The notes under the pieces: generated by a model | Told to the model about the DNA's origin: nothing | Database searches by the model: none | What the model saw: the letters and a program-made list of their open reading frames with translations, nothing else | Program-made: the position numbers and the translations under genes | Shown here: positions 18,320-26,801 of the stretch, one piece after another | How positions within the stretch are numbered: the first letter of the stretch is position 1 | How the letters are laid out: every line of letters starts with the position of its first letter | Source of the DNA: a virus | Direction: 5' to 3' (one strand) | Length of the DNA: 28,058 nucleotides | IMG/VR virus record: IMGVR_UViG_3300044638_003863 | Span: 1-28,058 of that record

Positions 18320-19450
18320 TTATCTTATATTAACGAAATATCCGGTTGCTCCTACTGGTGCTATTGTATCACCATTACTATCTTTTAATGGTGTATTTTC
18401 TAATCTACCTATAGTTTCATATAACGCTACTAGATCAGCCTGTGTTGCTGTATTATTCAGTACACGCCAAGAAGTATTCCCTATGATAGCATTAATTGTA
18501 GCAACATTATCGATATTCATCATTTGTGGTATAGTTAGCCAATATACTATCTTTTTACAATGATGTCTAAATTCGCTCATTGATGTGACAAATGGTCGAT
18601 TTGAAATTGGATTGATATATGTATAATATGGCCATGGTATATCCCCCCACACTAACGCATTTATTTGACTATCCTTCACATCTAATATTAAAGATCTGTT
18701 TGTATTTTGTAGGAAAGTCATTGTCGATTGATTCAATAATGGTGAGAATGTATCTACATCTCCAATATTCTCATCATTAATAAACTGCCCTATAGCACTA
18801 ATGTCAGTATATGTAAGTGGTTGCGGTGATTGTTGTGGTTGTATTGCATCATCTACAGATGTTAATGGTACTTGTACACCAAAATTTACACCACCACTAA
18901 ACAATCCGCCAGGCTGCGGTGCGTCGCCTATGGTAGCAGTTATTAACGCTACTTCAGCTCTATATTCAGATATTAATGTTTGTAATTCAGGCGTAAGTGA
19001 TGGTCCGAAAATTAATTGTATAACCGAATTAAAATCTGCCCATTGTTGTTCAGATGTCCACGCGTCGGTACCTGCACCATATGGGTTTACAGGTTTGTCG
19101 ACAATTCGTTTAAATGTTTTTCTAGTTCTCCACAAATCAAATTCTACAGGTGTAGGTTCTACTTGAACTAATAAACTAGCACTTAGTGCAGCGTTTAATG
19201 CAGTAATCTGTGCTAGTAATGCAGCAACATCTACAGGTGGGGTAAGTATAGGTGGAAATAATTCTAGAAATTCAATATCAACTACCTCTCTGTACTTACC
19301 AAATTCAAATAGCTGTGTAACTATAGGAATTGATATAGACTGTGGATTATTATTTTTATCTAATATTAGATACCCTAAATCATTTCTAGGCACTGCAGTG
19401 TCACTTTCGGTAACTGCAAACCCTAATTTTCTATAATTTTTGAAACTCAT
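18320..19450 (-). CDS. Unassigned tail-block protein (376 aa)
   Basis: A 376-residue protein that I do not recognise. The N-terminus (MSFKNYRKLGFAVTESD) is followed by a predicted helix rich in Ala/Leu (about 74-95), a WRTRKTFKRIVD segment, a Pro/Gly-rich middle (QPGGLFSGGVNFG, QPQQSPQPL) and a C-terminal part with WGDIPWPYYTYINP, EFRHHCKKIVYWL and ATGYFVNIR. No catalytic motif, signal peptide or membrane segment is visible. The ATG overlaps the previous stop by one base (TAATG), implying coupled translation with the DNRLRE-like gene. Context points to a baseplate or tail component. Confidence 0.55.
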   Translation of the reverse strand: MSFKNYRKLGFAVTESDTAVPRNDLGYLILDKNNNPQSISIPIVTQLFEFGKYREVVDIEFLELFPPILTPPVDVAALLAQITALNAALSASLLVQVEPTPVEFDLWRTRKTFKRIVDKPVNPYGAGTDAWTSEQQWADFNSVIQLIFGPSLTPELQTLISEYRAEVALITATIGDAPQPGGLFSGGVNFGVQVPLTSVDDAIQPQQSPQPLTYTDISAIGQFINDENIGDVDTFSPLLNQSTMTFLQNTNRSLILDVKDSQINALVWGDIPWPYYTYINPISNRPFVTSMSEFRHHCKKIVYWLTIPQMMNIDNVATINAIIGNTSWRVLNNTATQADLVALYETIGRLENTPLKDSNGDTIAPVGATGYFVNIR

Positions 19451-20544
19451 TAGTTAACTATTTTAAATAAATATTCGTCTATAAAATATACTGTACTACT
19501 CGATATTATCGACTTAAATTGAAACTTATAGAATCGTTCAGGATATAATACTGATGTAGAAAAATCGAAATAGTTTCCTGCTGTGTTACATGCTAATTTT
19601 GTATACTCGCTATAGTCAACAATAACTTCATTAGTATGACCATCAAGTATTCTATAATATGATTGTGTAGGTAACGCATATACAGTACCATATGAAGGAT
19701 TCTGACTAAATGTTCTTTTTGGATACATCGGTCTTGACTTAACGAATACTCTAACTATTGAATCGGTTGTATATTCTCCCTTAAATCCATCTAAATATAT
19801 AATAGGTTGATCGTTAATAGATATAGCAGGTAATGATCCAGAATTAAATTGAGTTACATTGTCCCATTGTATAAATAATTGCGGACTATATACAGTATGT
19901 GTATCTGAACTATAGAATTGCAGATTTGTACCTGGTAATACTTCTGGTGATAGTATATTTCCTAATCGTACTATAAATCCATTATTAAGATAATTCGATG
20001 CTTCCCAATCTTCTACTATTGATGATACATTTACATTCACATCATTATCTTCCTTAAATGTAAATGATTGTGTTGCTTGCGATGCTGTATACCAAGTTCC
20101 TCCACCAGGATTGGAATAATATGAACCTGTAGTGCCTATTGGAAAACTACCTGTTGCCCATACTGTACCTACTTCTCCTGCTCTATATGTCCAGGTAGCC
20201 CCTCCTGATAATTCTGCATCAGCAAATTTTCCTGTTCCGTTGGTCCAAGAATCTGATATTGCTCCAACAACAATTGAATATTCTAACGGTACCTGTGATG
20301 TTTGTACTGTATTTAGTTTTAATGACGCTGACCAAGTTGCATTACTTGCTGTGTGATTAGATACATAATCTAAAGTCTCTAAAATTTCTGATTGGTTAAA
20401 GTATATTAACGCTCTAGATTCTGCATAGCTACCTGTGCTATATGCAACCTTTTGTAGTTCTAATATCTCATCTAATCCGGTGTTCTTATTCGGATAATCT
20501 TCGTATATTGTAGCGTCTTTATATGGGACTAATGCTATTATCAT
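19450..20544 (-). CDS. DNRLRE-like beta-sandwich tail protein (364 aa)
   Basis: A 364-residue protein. Residues 8-230 follow the DNRLRE-type pattern: DATIYEDYPNKNTGLDEILEL, then ALIYFNQSEIL, ATWSASLKLN, VGAISDSWTNGTGKF, GGATW, VNVSSIVEDW, NGFIVRLGN and SPQLFIQWD. That fold is a jelly-roll-like domain seen in secreted and phage structural proteins, often with a binding role. A second domain starts near YLDGFKGEYTTDSIVRVFV and continues to the end (FIDEYLFKIVN). It lies immediately after the gp6-like gene (four-base gap), so a baseplate-attached protein is likely. The fold is a pattern-level call and may be a related family. Confidence 0.6.
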   Translation of the reverse strand: MIIALVPYKDATIYEDYPNKNTGLDEILELQKVAYSTGSYAESRALIYFNQSEILETLDYVSNHTASNATWSASLKLNTVQTSQVPLEYSIVVGAISDSWTNGTGKFADAELSGGATWTYRAGEVGTVWATGSFPIGTTGSYYSNPGGGTWYTASQATQSFTFKEDNDVNVNVSSIVEDWEASNYLNNGFIVRLGNILSPEVLPGTNLQFYSSDTHTVYSPQLFIQWDNVTQFNSGSLPAISINDQPIIYLDGFKGEYTTDSIVRVFVKSRPMYPKRTFSQNPSYGTVYALPTQSYYRILDGHTNEVIVDYSEYTKLACNTAGNYFDFSTSVLYPERFYKFQFKSIISSSTVYFIDEYLFKIVN

Positions 20545-20548
20545 AATA

Positions 20549-22432
20549 TTATAGGCTTATTACACGACCTTTTATGTCGTTATTTGGATATTTTATTTCG
20601 AAGATACTAGGGTCCATAGATGGATAGATCACACCACTTCTAGTGCTGCCGCCCTCTTGTGTAGACATAGGATAAATATTTTCTGAATATCCTAACTCTT
20701 TATTTGCTATATTATTTATTGATACTCTAGGTACAGTTTGTACACCATCCACTCTATCTAATAAAGTATATATTTTTGATATAATAATAGGTTGATTTAT
20801 TTGCCATTTTTTAATATCAAAATATTGTTTTAATGTATCAATACATTTTATCAATACTTCGTTAGAATTAAATTCCGGTAAAGTTATTATATCAAATTCT
20901 ATACCGAAATTAATAATGAATGCATCTGTAATATTGATTGCATCTGTTAACATTCTATATGGCGTTAAATAATTCTTTAAGTTTTCTTTAACTGCGTTAT
21001 TAAGTACTGTTAATGTACCATCTGAATTGTATCCTAAAGTATATAAATTTAATGCTAATGGATTGGCAACTGCTTGATTTGTCTGTTGATTAACCTGCAC
21101 ATCTTGTATAACATAAGCTTTTGATATAGCTCCAAATTTCGGAGGCATAGAATATGCTCTAATTATATAATCTTGATCGGTAACTGCTCTACTTTGTGCG
21201 GCAAAAAATGCTAATGTATTATTTCTAACATCATCTTCTGATTCACCATCTTTACCTCCTGATGCAGGATTTGGATTAGTACAAGCAACCGATGCCTTAA
21301 GTTGATTTACTAAATTTGCATTTAAACCTGCTTCGTTTATATCAAAATTTAATTCTATAATCTGATCTAAATCAAAAGCTGGTACGTTGGATTCTATCCC
21401 ACCACCTGTAGTATACCTAACTGTTAATACTGTATTAGCTGGTGCTAATCCATAACTTTTAGTATACATAAAGTTTGATGGATCTATAGGAAAGTCATAC
21501 ATTAACTGTAAACTTGGTAGTCCGGAACCTACATTATCTGGATTAGGTATTATTTCTTCATCCAAATCAGCAGATATGCCCGCTCCGAATTGTATCTCTA
21601 AAGTCCCATCAGTTCTAAATCTTGTAATAAATCGTCTGGCTGTTTTTCTCAATTTCAGCAAATATGGAACTGGTGTATTATATTGTGATAATACCGGGTC
21701 ATTCTGTACTACATTTGCTATAGTTTCAAATATTGTATCCTGTGCTAAATTTGGAACTTCATACCAATTATTATTATCAGAATCAATAATGTCTACTAGC
21801 TCAATAATATTTTCTGTATTCAATAGTATTCTATCGAAACGTTTAGGATCTGTAAATGTGTATGTTGCTGTTTGAATATTGCCTGCAACAGCTTTAACTG
21901 ATTTCTTTAATAGGTAATATTCAATTTGATTAGTTACATCATTAATTTGATATGCACTCACATTTGCATTAGGATCGTTCTCTAAAGTTTTAAAATTAAC
22001 AGTCTCTAATGTTCTAAATTCTGCAGTAGATGATTTAGATTTAACCACCATTCCTGATGATATTGTTAGTGCGTAACTCCAATCAGGAACTACAGTACTT
22101 CCGCTTACTACCGATGGTAATAATTGAAATACATCTATATCTACCGAACTTGCTATCTTATTTTTTACTTTATAACCTAAAGATTGTGCTAATGAGTATA
22201 GATTCGTCTTTTCTTCAGCGGTTACTAATAAAGACTCTTTTATTTGCTTATCAGTATAAAAACTTAGAACATCACCTACATAAGATGACATTTCCAAAAA
22301 TAACATACCTGGTGATGATTCATTAAAATCGGTATATGTGTTTGGGAAATAGTTCTTTGTAAATTCAATTAAGTTTGTTCTTAATTGAGTAAAGTCTTTT
22401 CCTAAATATTTTACATCTGTTGTATTAGCCAT
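20549..22432 (-). CDS. Baseplate wedge protein, T4 gp6-like (Baseplate_J type)
   Basis: A 627-residue protein, close to the T4 gp6 length. N-terminal features are FNESSPGMLFLEMSSYVGDV and FYTDKQIKESLLVTAEEK (about 37-75). The central family hallmark is GGKDGESEDDVRNN, FFAAQSRAVTDQDY and PPKFGAISKAYV (about 388-440). The C-terminal part includes LTPYRMLTDAINITDAFIINFGIEFDI and a VDGVQTVPRV segment. gp6 forms the inner ring of the baseplate wedges and controls the switch that triggers sheath contraction. Its ATG overlaps the gp25-like stop by one base (TAATG), and this pairing supports both calls. Confidence 0.9.
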   Translation of the reverse strand: MANTTDVKYLGKDFTQLRTNLIEFTKNYFPNTYTDFNESSPGMLFLEMSSYVGDVLSFYTDKQIKESLLVTAEEKTNLYSLAQSLGYKVKNKIASSVDIDVFQLLPSVVSGSTVVPDWSYALTISSGMVVKSKSSTAEFRTLETVNFKTLENDPNANVSAYQINDVTNQIEYYLLKKSVKAVAGNIQTATYTFTDPKRFDRILLNTENIIELVDIIDSDNNNWYEVPNLAQDTIFETIANVVQNDPVLSQYNTPVPYLLKLRKTARRFITRFRTDGTLEIQFGAGISADLDEEIIPNPDNVGSGLPSLQLMYDFPIDPSNFMYTKSYGLAPANTVLTVRYTTGGGIESNVPAFDLDQIIELNFDINEAGLNANLVNQLKASVACTNPNPASGGKDGESEDDVRNNTLAFFAAQSRAVTDQDYIIRAYSMPPKFGAISKAYVIQDVQVNQQTNQAVANPLALNLYTLGYNSDGTLTVLNNAVKENLKNYLTPYRMLTDAINITDAFIINFGIEFDIITLPEFNSNEVLIKCIDTLKQYFDIKKWQINQPIIISKIYTLLDRVDGVQTVPRVSINNIANKELGYSENIYPMSTQEGGSTRSGVIYPSMDPSIFEIKYPNNDIKGRVISL

Positions 22433-22899
22433 TATTCCACAGTTATTGTTGATGGTGTTACTGTTATTGTTATCGGTGTACTAGCTCCATTTTCAGTAAC
22501 TTGAACTGTTAGACTTATTTGTAATATATGTCCGATAGGTTCAGATTCGTATTTAGAATTTTGAGACACCGTTAATTCATTTATAATTATATACGGCAAC
22601 CAAAAAGCTATATCTGCGGAAATCCCATCTCGTAATATATTAGGTAGATCTTCAGTATTTTGTTCAAATAATGAATCGTATATGTCAGTACCGAAAGATG
22701 GCTGCATATATCTTTCACCTTTTCTAGTAAGTAAAAGATTTTTCAAATTTGAAATAGCTTGTTCTTCTGTTGTATACGATAAGTCAAATAAGTTACCTGT
22801 TTTACCAGAAAATGGTAATTTAATACCGACCGCAGTATTCATTGGTCGTATAGCATCATTTGTATTTATAGGTAATATCTGCCTTATTCTTCTGGCCAT
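22432..22899 (-). CDS. Baseplate wedge protein, T4 gp25-like (GPW_gp25)
   Basis: A 155-residue protein, near the usual 130-155 length. The family core is AISNLKNLLLTRKGERYMQPSFGTDIYDSLFE (given in parts: LLLTRKGERYM at 55-65, PSFGTDIYDSLFE at 67-79), followed by DISADIAF-type and INELTV segments. gp25-like proteins sit in the baseplate next to the inner tube and start sheath assembly. They also carry lysozyme-like names by tradition but lack clear catalytic residues. One base separates its start from the stop of the preceding gene, and it overlaps gp6 by one base. Confidence 0.93.
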   Translation of the reverse strand: MARRIRQILPINTNDAIRPMNTAVGIKLPFSGKTGNLFDLSYTTEEQAISNLKNLLLTRKGERYMQPSFGTDIYDSLFEQNTEDLPNILRDGISADIAFWLPYIIINELTVSQNSKYESEPIGHILQISLTVQVTENGASTPITITVTPSTITVE

Positions 22900-22900
22900 C

Positions 22901-23332
22901 TTATTTTATTCCTCGTTTTTTATCAATCGCCTTCATTAATGAACTATAATCTTTAGTTAATGCTTGAGCAACATCAGGAGCTACCTGTTCAATTTGATCA
23001 ATATTCATACCATCAGGAGCTGCATTTATTATACCTGGAGTATTATGCCCCATAAATGATGCACCATTATATTCCATAGTTGGCCACTCCTCAAATCCAA
23101 CAGGAGCGCCACCTCTTTGTATTGGGTCTGTCGTTTCTAATAGACTTTGCAGTATTTCGTTTTTAAATTTTTGTGTTTTTGATACAACTGGTTTAGTTTG
23201 TACTGGTTGCTGTCTAACTACTGGTTGTTGTGTTCCTTCGGATAATACCCTACTTACCTCAGATCTTACAGCTTTTGTAACTTCCTCTCGAATGATTAGT
23301 CGTAGTGCAGATATAAATTCTTTTGATTTCAT
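22901..23332 (-). CDS. Small tail-block protein of unknown function (143 aa)
   Basis: A 143-residue protein. The N-terminal helix is highly charged (KEFISALRLIIREEVTKAVR, about 4-23). A Gln/Pro/Val-rich low-complexity stretch follows (about 35-51), then a motif region with FKNEILQSLLETT and a MEYNGASFMGHNTPG segment, and a charged C-terminus. There is no membrane segment. The N-terminal helix-plus-flexible-linker shape suggests an assembly factor, scaffold or minor structural protein. It lies between the spike-like and gp25-like genes with gaps of 21 and one base. I do not recognise a named family. Confidence 0.55.
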   Translation of the reverse strand: MKSKEFISALRLIIREEVTKAVRSEVSRVLSEGTQQPVVRQQPVQTKPVVSKTQKFKNEILQSLLETTDPIQRGGAPVGFEEWPTMEYNGASFMGHNTPGIINAAPDGMNIDQIEQVAPDVAQALTKDYSSLMKAIDKKRGIK

Positions 23333-23353
23333 ACTATCGTTTTTAATAATTAT

Positions 23354-24511
23354 TTACTTTGATTGTTTTGTGAATGATATTTGACTTAAGTTATTTTGAA
23401 ATTGATTTTTTAGTGCAACAATTTTTGGCCATAATGGTGATTGATCTAATGGTGATGATGGGCCAACTGCTGTTATTGCAGTTAATTTACCTATAGCATC
23501 TATTAGTTGTTCCATCCAATCTTTCATTTTATTACCCATAATTAATGGCTCATCAGCATTTTTGCCTAATAAAATTTTAGTAGCACTCATTTCAATATTT
23601 TTTTGTGCATCTAATGATATAGCATCGGCTGATGACAATCCTATTCCTTTTTTAGCAAATGCTATTATTTCATTTTGTGTTGAATTAAACACTACTCTGC
23701 CTGACGATATTAATATTTGCTTACCTCCAAACTTTTGACCTTTATCCCATGAATCTAAACTTTGATTCTTAATCGAATCAGTAACACTTGATCCTGGTGT
23801 AAAGTTTAATGCTTGGGTGCTTTGTAATGTAATTATAGAATCATCTTTAGTAAAATCTTCAGTAATAAAATCATTTACTTTATTAGTATTTTGTGTAGGT
23901 TTAGATGCTCGTAATATTAACATAGGATCACCCTCTGTACCATCGCCTTTCTGCCAATTAGCATTTTTAGTATATACATTAGTAGATTTTAATGTGCTAG
24001 TTAATCTAATACTATTACCGAATCTACCCTCAATTAATACATCACCAACGTAAGGTTGTATAGCTTTTACATTTCTTGATTCAGGAAATTTACTATCTAT
24101 TTTTGCTTGTTGTTGTTTTTTAGTACTACCTGCTCCGGTAGTTTGATATGATTGAGCATTTCCTCCTCCTTCATTTCTAGTCTCAACTTCATTTACATTA
24201 GGTATAGAATTGTGATGTACACTACCTTGAAGATTTATTATTCCTAAATAGTACATTTCTTCATTAGAACTTATACCACTCGCATAACTACCTATAGTAC
24301 TTAATAATAAGACTGTTTCACCTTCTAGAGGTGGTTGTTTCATATTTGAAAATAACGGTCTTGCAAAAACTTCTCGTTGCGAGCTATACCCATCCAATAT
24401 TAATGCTGATACATAAAAAGTATTTTCAGGCTTATCATCTTTGTAGTAAGTCTGTTTAACTTTAGCTGGTATCAATTGGAGCGATTCTCCTTTTATATTA
24501 AATAGAGACAT
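23354..24511 (-). CDS. Baseplate hub/central spike-like protein (gp5-type)
   Basis: A 385-residue protein. The N-terminal part fits an OB-fold-like domain (LEGETVLLLSTIGSY at 62-76, YYLGIINLQG at 87-96). After a Gln/Gly-rich linker comes GDVLIEGRFGNSIRLTS (156-172), GDPMLILRAS, DSIITLQSTQ, KQILISSGRVVFNS (264-277), IIAFAKKGIGLSS, AISLDAQKNIEMSATKILLG (298-317) and EPLIMGN. This order is typical of the spike or hub proteins of marine T4-like phages, in which repeated short strands build a beta-helical tip. No lysozyme domain is visible, unlike T4 gp5. It overlaps the upstream small gene by 14 bases. The role in piercing the outer membrane is inferred. Confidence 0.65.
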   Translation of the reverse strand: MSLFNIKGESLQLIPAKVKQTYYKDDKPENTFYVSALILDGYSSQREVFARPLFSNMKQPPLEGETVLLLSTIGSYASGISSNEEMYYLGIINLQGSVHHNSIPNVNEVETRNEGGGNAQSYQTTGAGSTKKQQQAKIDSKFPESRNVKAIQPYVGDVLIEGRFGNSIRLTSTLKSTNVYTKNANWQKGDGTEGDPMLILRASKPTQNTNKVNDFITEDFTKDDSIITLQSTQALNFTPGSSVTDSIKNQSLDSWDKGQKFGGKQILISSGRVVFNSTQNEIIAFAKKGIGLSSADAISLDAQKNIEMSATKILLGKNADEPLIMGNKMKDWMEQLIDAIGKLTAITAVGPSSPLDQSPLWPKIVALKNQFQNNLSQISFTKQSK

Positions 24512-24932
24512 CTTCTTCTAAATCTTGTTGATATAAATTTATACTCTTTTGTTCGTGTTGTATATTCTGTATGGTATTTGAAACTACCGATTCACTATTT
24601 TCAATACTAGAAATTTCGTTTAGTAACTGTCGTTTTTCTTCATCGGTTAATCCATAGTCGCCCATTTCAGGATTTGATTTTGCTGCAGCAGTCATTAGTC
24701 GTTGTGCAACAGCAGCCAATTTTACTAGATGCTCATCATTTTTAACTCCTATTTCTAAGTACTCTTTAATTAATGGCACTATTATTGTTGCATCACCTAT
24801 ATTTTTAATCAATGGCTTAAGTTCAGCAATGAGTAGATTAACTTGCCTATCTTTCTTTTTAGAGTTATCATAAATATCTTTTAATATGTCGCTAAAAGAT
24901 TTACCTTTAAATAGTTCTCCGTGAATGTCCAT
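24498..24932 (-). CDS. Small helical protein after the late sigma gene (144 aa)
   Basis: A 144-residue, mostly helical protein of unknown function. Distinct stretches are SFSDILKDIYDNSKKKDRQV, LKPLIKNIGDATIIVPLIKEYLE-type (33-55), KNDEHLVKLAAVAQRLM and a Glu/Ser-rich C-terminus ending in DLEEDVSI. It overlaps the sigma gene by 26 bases upstream and the spike-like gene by 14 bases downstream, so its translation is coupled to both. It could be a tail assembly protein. A sigma cofactor is possible by position only and has no sequence support. The leader carries ATATTTATAAATAAAA just before the ATG. Confidence 0.55.
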   Translation of the reverse strand: MDIHGELFKGKSFSDILKDIYDNSKKKDRQVNLLIAELKPLIKNIGDATIIVPLIKEYLEIGVKNDEHLVKLAAVAQRLMTAAAKSNPEMGDYGLTDEEKRQLLNEISSIENSESVVSNTIQNIQHEQKSINLYQQDLEEDVSI

Positions 24933-25716
24933 TTTTATTTATAAATATATTACTTGATAAATATTTTGTTTCTAACTTTCCTGTTTTAGACCAATTAACA
25001 AATATATCCTTGTATAACATTTCTACTCGTTTGAGTATTTTCGTTATATCTTGCGTCTTATCTTCACCAGAACGCTCTTTAATTAAAATATATAAGGCTT
25101 TCTTATTGAATACCTCAATATTTTCTCTAGTTTTAAATAGTTCTAATATTGAATCTGCTATTAAACATTCGGTTTGTGTTTCAAATAGTCGTACTTTAGT
25201 GACTTTAGTATTTTTCTTATTCATAACATCCATTGTAAATTGAGTCATATTCTCCTCAGTAAAATCAATAAATAGATCCATAAATTCTTTATCGTCTTCT
25301 AGTTTATTTGCTCTAGAAATTTCGTTTGCTATCTGCCTAGTGTCATCAACAACAAGTAAATCATCTGTGTTTTTTGCAGTATAATAGTTTCCATTATTTT
25401 CATTAATTAAATAATTTTTTGCTACTATCGAAAAATAACTAAATGCTTTACCTTTGCCTGCAGTAAATTTATTGATTTTTTCTATTAAATGGGCAACTGT
25501 TTCATGCTTTACATCTTCATATGGTATATCAAAATGATAAAACTTAAATCTATGAATTAAATTTTCTGCTAATTTATTAAACGCATATTTTAAATGCTGT
25601 TCATATATTTTATTTCGTTCACTATCATCAGAACTAATATTATAGTCTATAATAGCTTGTTCTGTTACATCTGTAAAGTAATATTTACTACTATTCGGGG
25701 ACGCTTTTCTAGGCAT
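24907..25716 (-). CDS. Late-transcription RNA polymerase sigma factor (T4 gp55-like)
   Basis: A 269-residue protein. Residues 38-106 give a sigma region 2-like signal: YEQHLKYAFNKLAENLIHRF, then YEDVKHETVAHLIEKINKF and GKAFSYFSIVAKNYLINEN. This layout, with an aromatic FSYFSIVAKNYLI stretch like the DNA-melting helix, fits T4 gp55-type sigma factors. The remainder is helical and charged (RSGEDKTQDITKILKRVEM). It is longer than T4 gp55 (185 residues). In T4, gp55 directs host polymerase to TATAAATA-type late promoters with the sliding clamp and gp33. Neither partner is seen here. It overlaps the 102-residue gene by eight bases and the 144-residue gene by 26. Confidence 0.75.
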   Translation of the reverse strand: MPRKASPNSSKYYFTDVTEQAIIDYNISSDDSERNKIYEQHLKYAFNKLAENLIHRFKFYHFDIPYEDVKHETVAHLIEKINKFTAGKGKAFSYFSIVAKNYLINENNGNYYTAKNTDDLLVVDDTRQIANEISRANKLEDDKEFMDLFIDFTEENMTQFTMDVMNKKNTKVTKVRLFETQTECLIADSILELFKTRENIEVFNKKALYILIKERSGEDKTQDITKILKRVEMLYKDIFVNWSKTGKLETKYLSSNIFINKNGHSRRTI

Positions 25717-26017
25717 TTTGGTCTGTTTTGTTATATTCTAAAATGAACTGTAATAGTTCTTCGTTTAATTTTTTTATTTCTTTGAATGCGAAACCAACCT
25801 CATCATCAGCTTCAAATGACCCTCGTTGATCAATAACTGATAATTGTTCTATAGTTTCTTCCATTTTTAATTTTACATTGATAAGTTTTGACTCTACCAA
25901 TTGAATAGTTTCTTCGTAATATTCCTCTATAACTTCTTCTCTTCGTATTAGCTTATATATAAAATATGAAGTCGCAATGCTGTATGCGGATAGTATTATA
26001 ATTGCAGTAATTTCCAT
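25709..26017 (-). CDS. Small membrane-anchored coiled-coil protein (102 aa)
   Basis: A 102-residue protein. Residues 3-24 form a hydrophobic helix (ITAIIILSAYSIATSYFIYKL), followed by a basic RR and a charged helical region (EEVIEEYYEETIQLVESKL), so the bulk probably faces the cytoplasm. A conserved-looking motif DQRGSFEADDEVGFAFKEIK (about 63-82) precedes the C-terminal helix. I have an impression of similar small proteins in marine T4-like phages but know no function. It sits between the HD hydrolase (six-base gap) and the sigma factor (eight-base overlap). Confidence 0.6.
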   Translation of the reverse strand: MEITAIIILSAYSIATSYFIYKLIRREEVIEEYYEETIQLVESKLINVKLKMEETIEQLSVIDQRGSFEADDEVGFAFKEIKKLNEELLQFILEYNKTDQNA

Positions 26018-26023
26018 AATAAA

Positions 26024-26785
26024 TTAATTAAATAAATCATCAAAAGCTTTTTTCAAATTGTCATCAGCAAGTGGTGTAGTAGTCTTCTTTATAGAAGATT
26101 TTACAGTAGCATTGCTATTGCTAGTAACCGGAACAGACCCATTTGTTACTTTCCATCTATCATATTCAATAATTGATGCCATATGATCTGCATGATGCAT
26201 AATTAATGGTAAACAATTTTTTAATTTTGCATCTGCTGTTCTGGAAATAAAATATGGTTTGTTAGCATCATCATATAAACCATCATGAATCTTAATTGCT
26301 AGATATTCGTTCCAGGTAACTGGAATATTATAATGTTGTAGTAAATATAACGACAAATCAGGAACCATTGTAAATGGATTATTAGGATTATGTGTATAGA
26401 TTTTACCTTGATGTTTTCTATGCCATTCAGAATTATTGAATATATAGATTTCATTACCATTACCAGGAAATCCTACTTTACCTAAGTCATGATGGAATGC
26501 TGCAAATACTAATTCCTCTTTAGTAAATCCTGATACATCTACTCCCATTTTTGCCCATAACTCATACAATTCCATTGCACATTTATGTACTCTGATAATA
26601 TGATCTACATATCCGCCCGGGAACGCATTATGATAATGTTCCACACCGGATGCTGGCATAGATACTATACGATCTTCTAGTTCTTTATACATAACCAATA
26701 AAGCGCTAGCTCTATCCGGAAATTCTGTTTCTATTAATTCTAGAAACTTATTCCAGTTATCTACAATTTGTTGTTCTGTTAACAT
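26024..26785 (-). CDS. HD-domain metal-dependent phosphohydrolase (253 aa)
   Basis: A 253-residue protein with a typical HD arrangement: a GGYVDHIIRVHKCAMELYELW segment (H62 and/or H67), FAAFHHDLGKVGF with the diagnostic H99-D100, a later AIKIHDGLYDD (H167) and LIMHHADHMAS (H198, D200). HD enzymes use divalent metals to hydrolyse phosphate esters in nucleotides or signalling molecules. The substrate here is unknown; dNTP, nucleotide monophosphate or alarmone turnover are all possible. The C-terminal 40 residues are a Ser/Thr/Asn-rich linker plus a short acidic helix (DDNLKKAFDDLF), perhaps a docking tail. It follows the ClpP-like gene by 16 bases. Confidence 0.85.
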   Translation of the reverse strand: MLTEQQIVDNWNKFLELIETEFPDRASALLVMYKELEDRIVSMPASGVEHYHNAFPGGYVDHIIRVHKCAMELYELWAKMGVDVSGFTKEELVFAAFHHDLGKVGFPGNGNEIYIFNNSEWHRKHQGKIYTHNPNNPFTMVPDLSLYLLQHYNIPVTWNEYLAIKIHDGLYDDANKPYFISRTADAKLKNCLPLIMHHADHMASIIEYDRWKVTNGSVPVTSNSNATVKSSIKKTTTPLADDNLKKAFDDLFN

Positions 26786-26801
26786 AACTTATTTATTTTG
26801 T

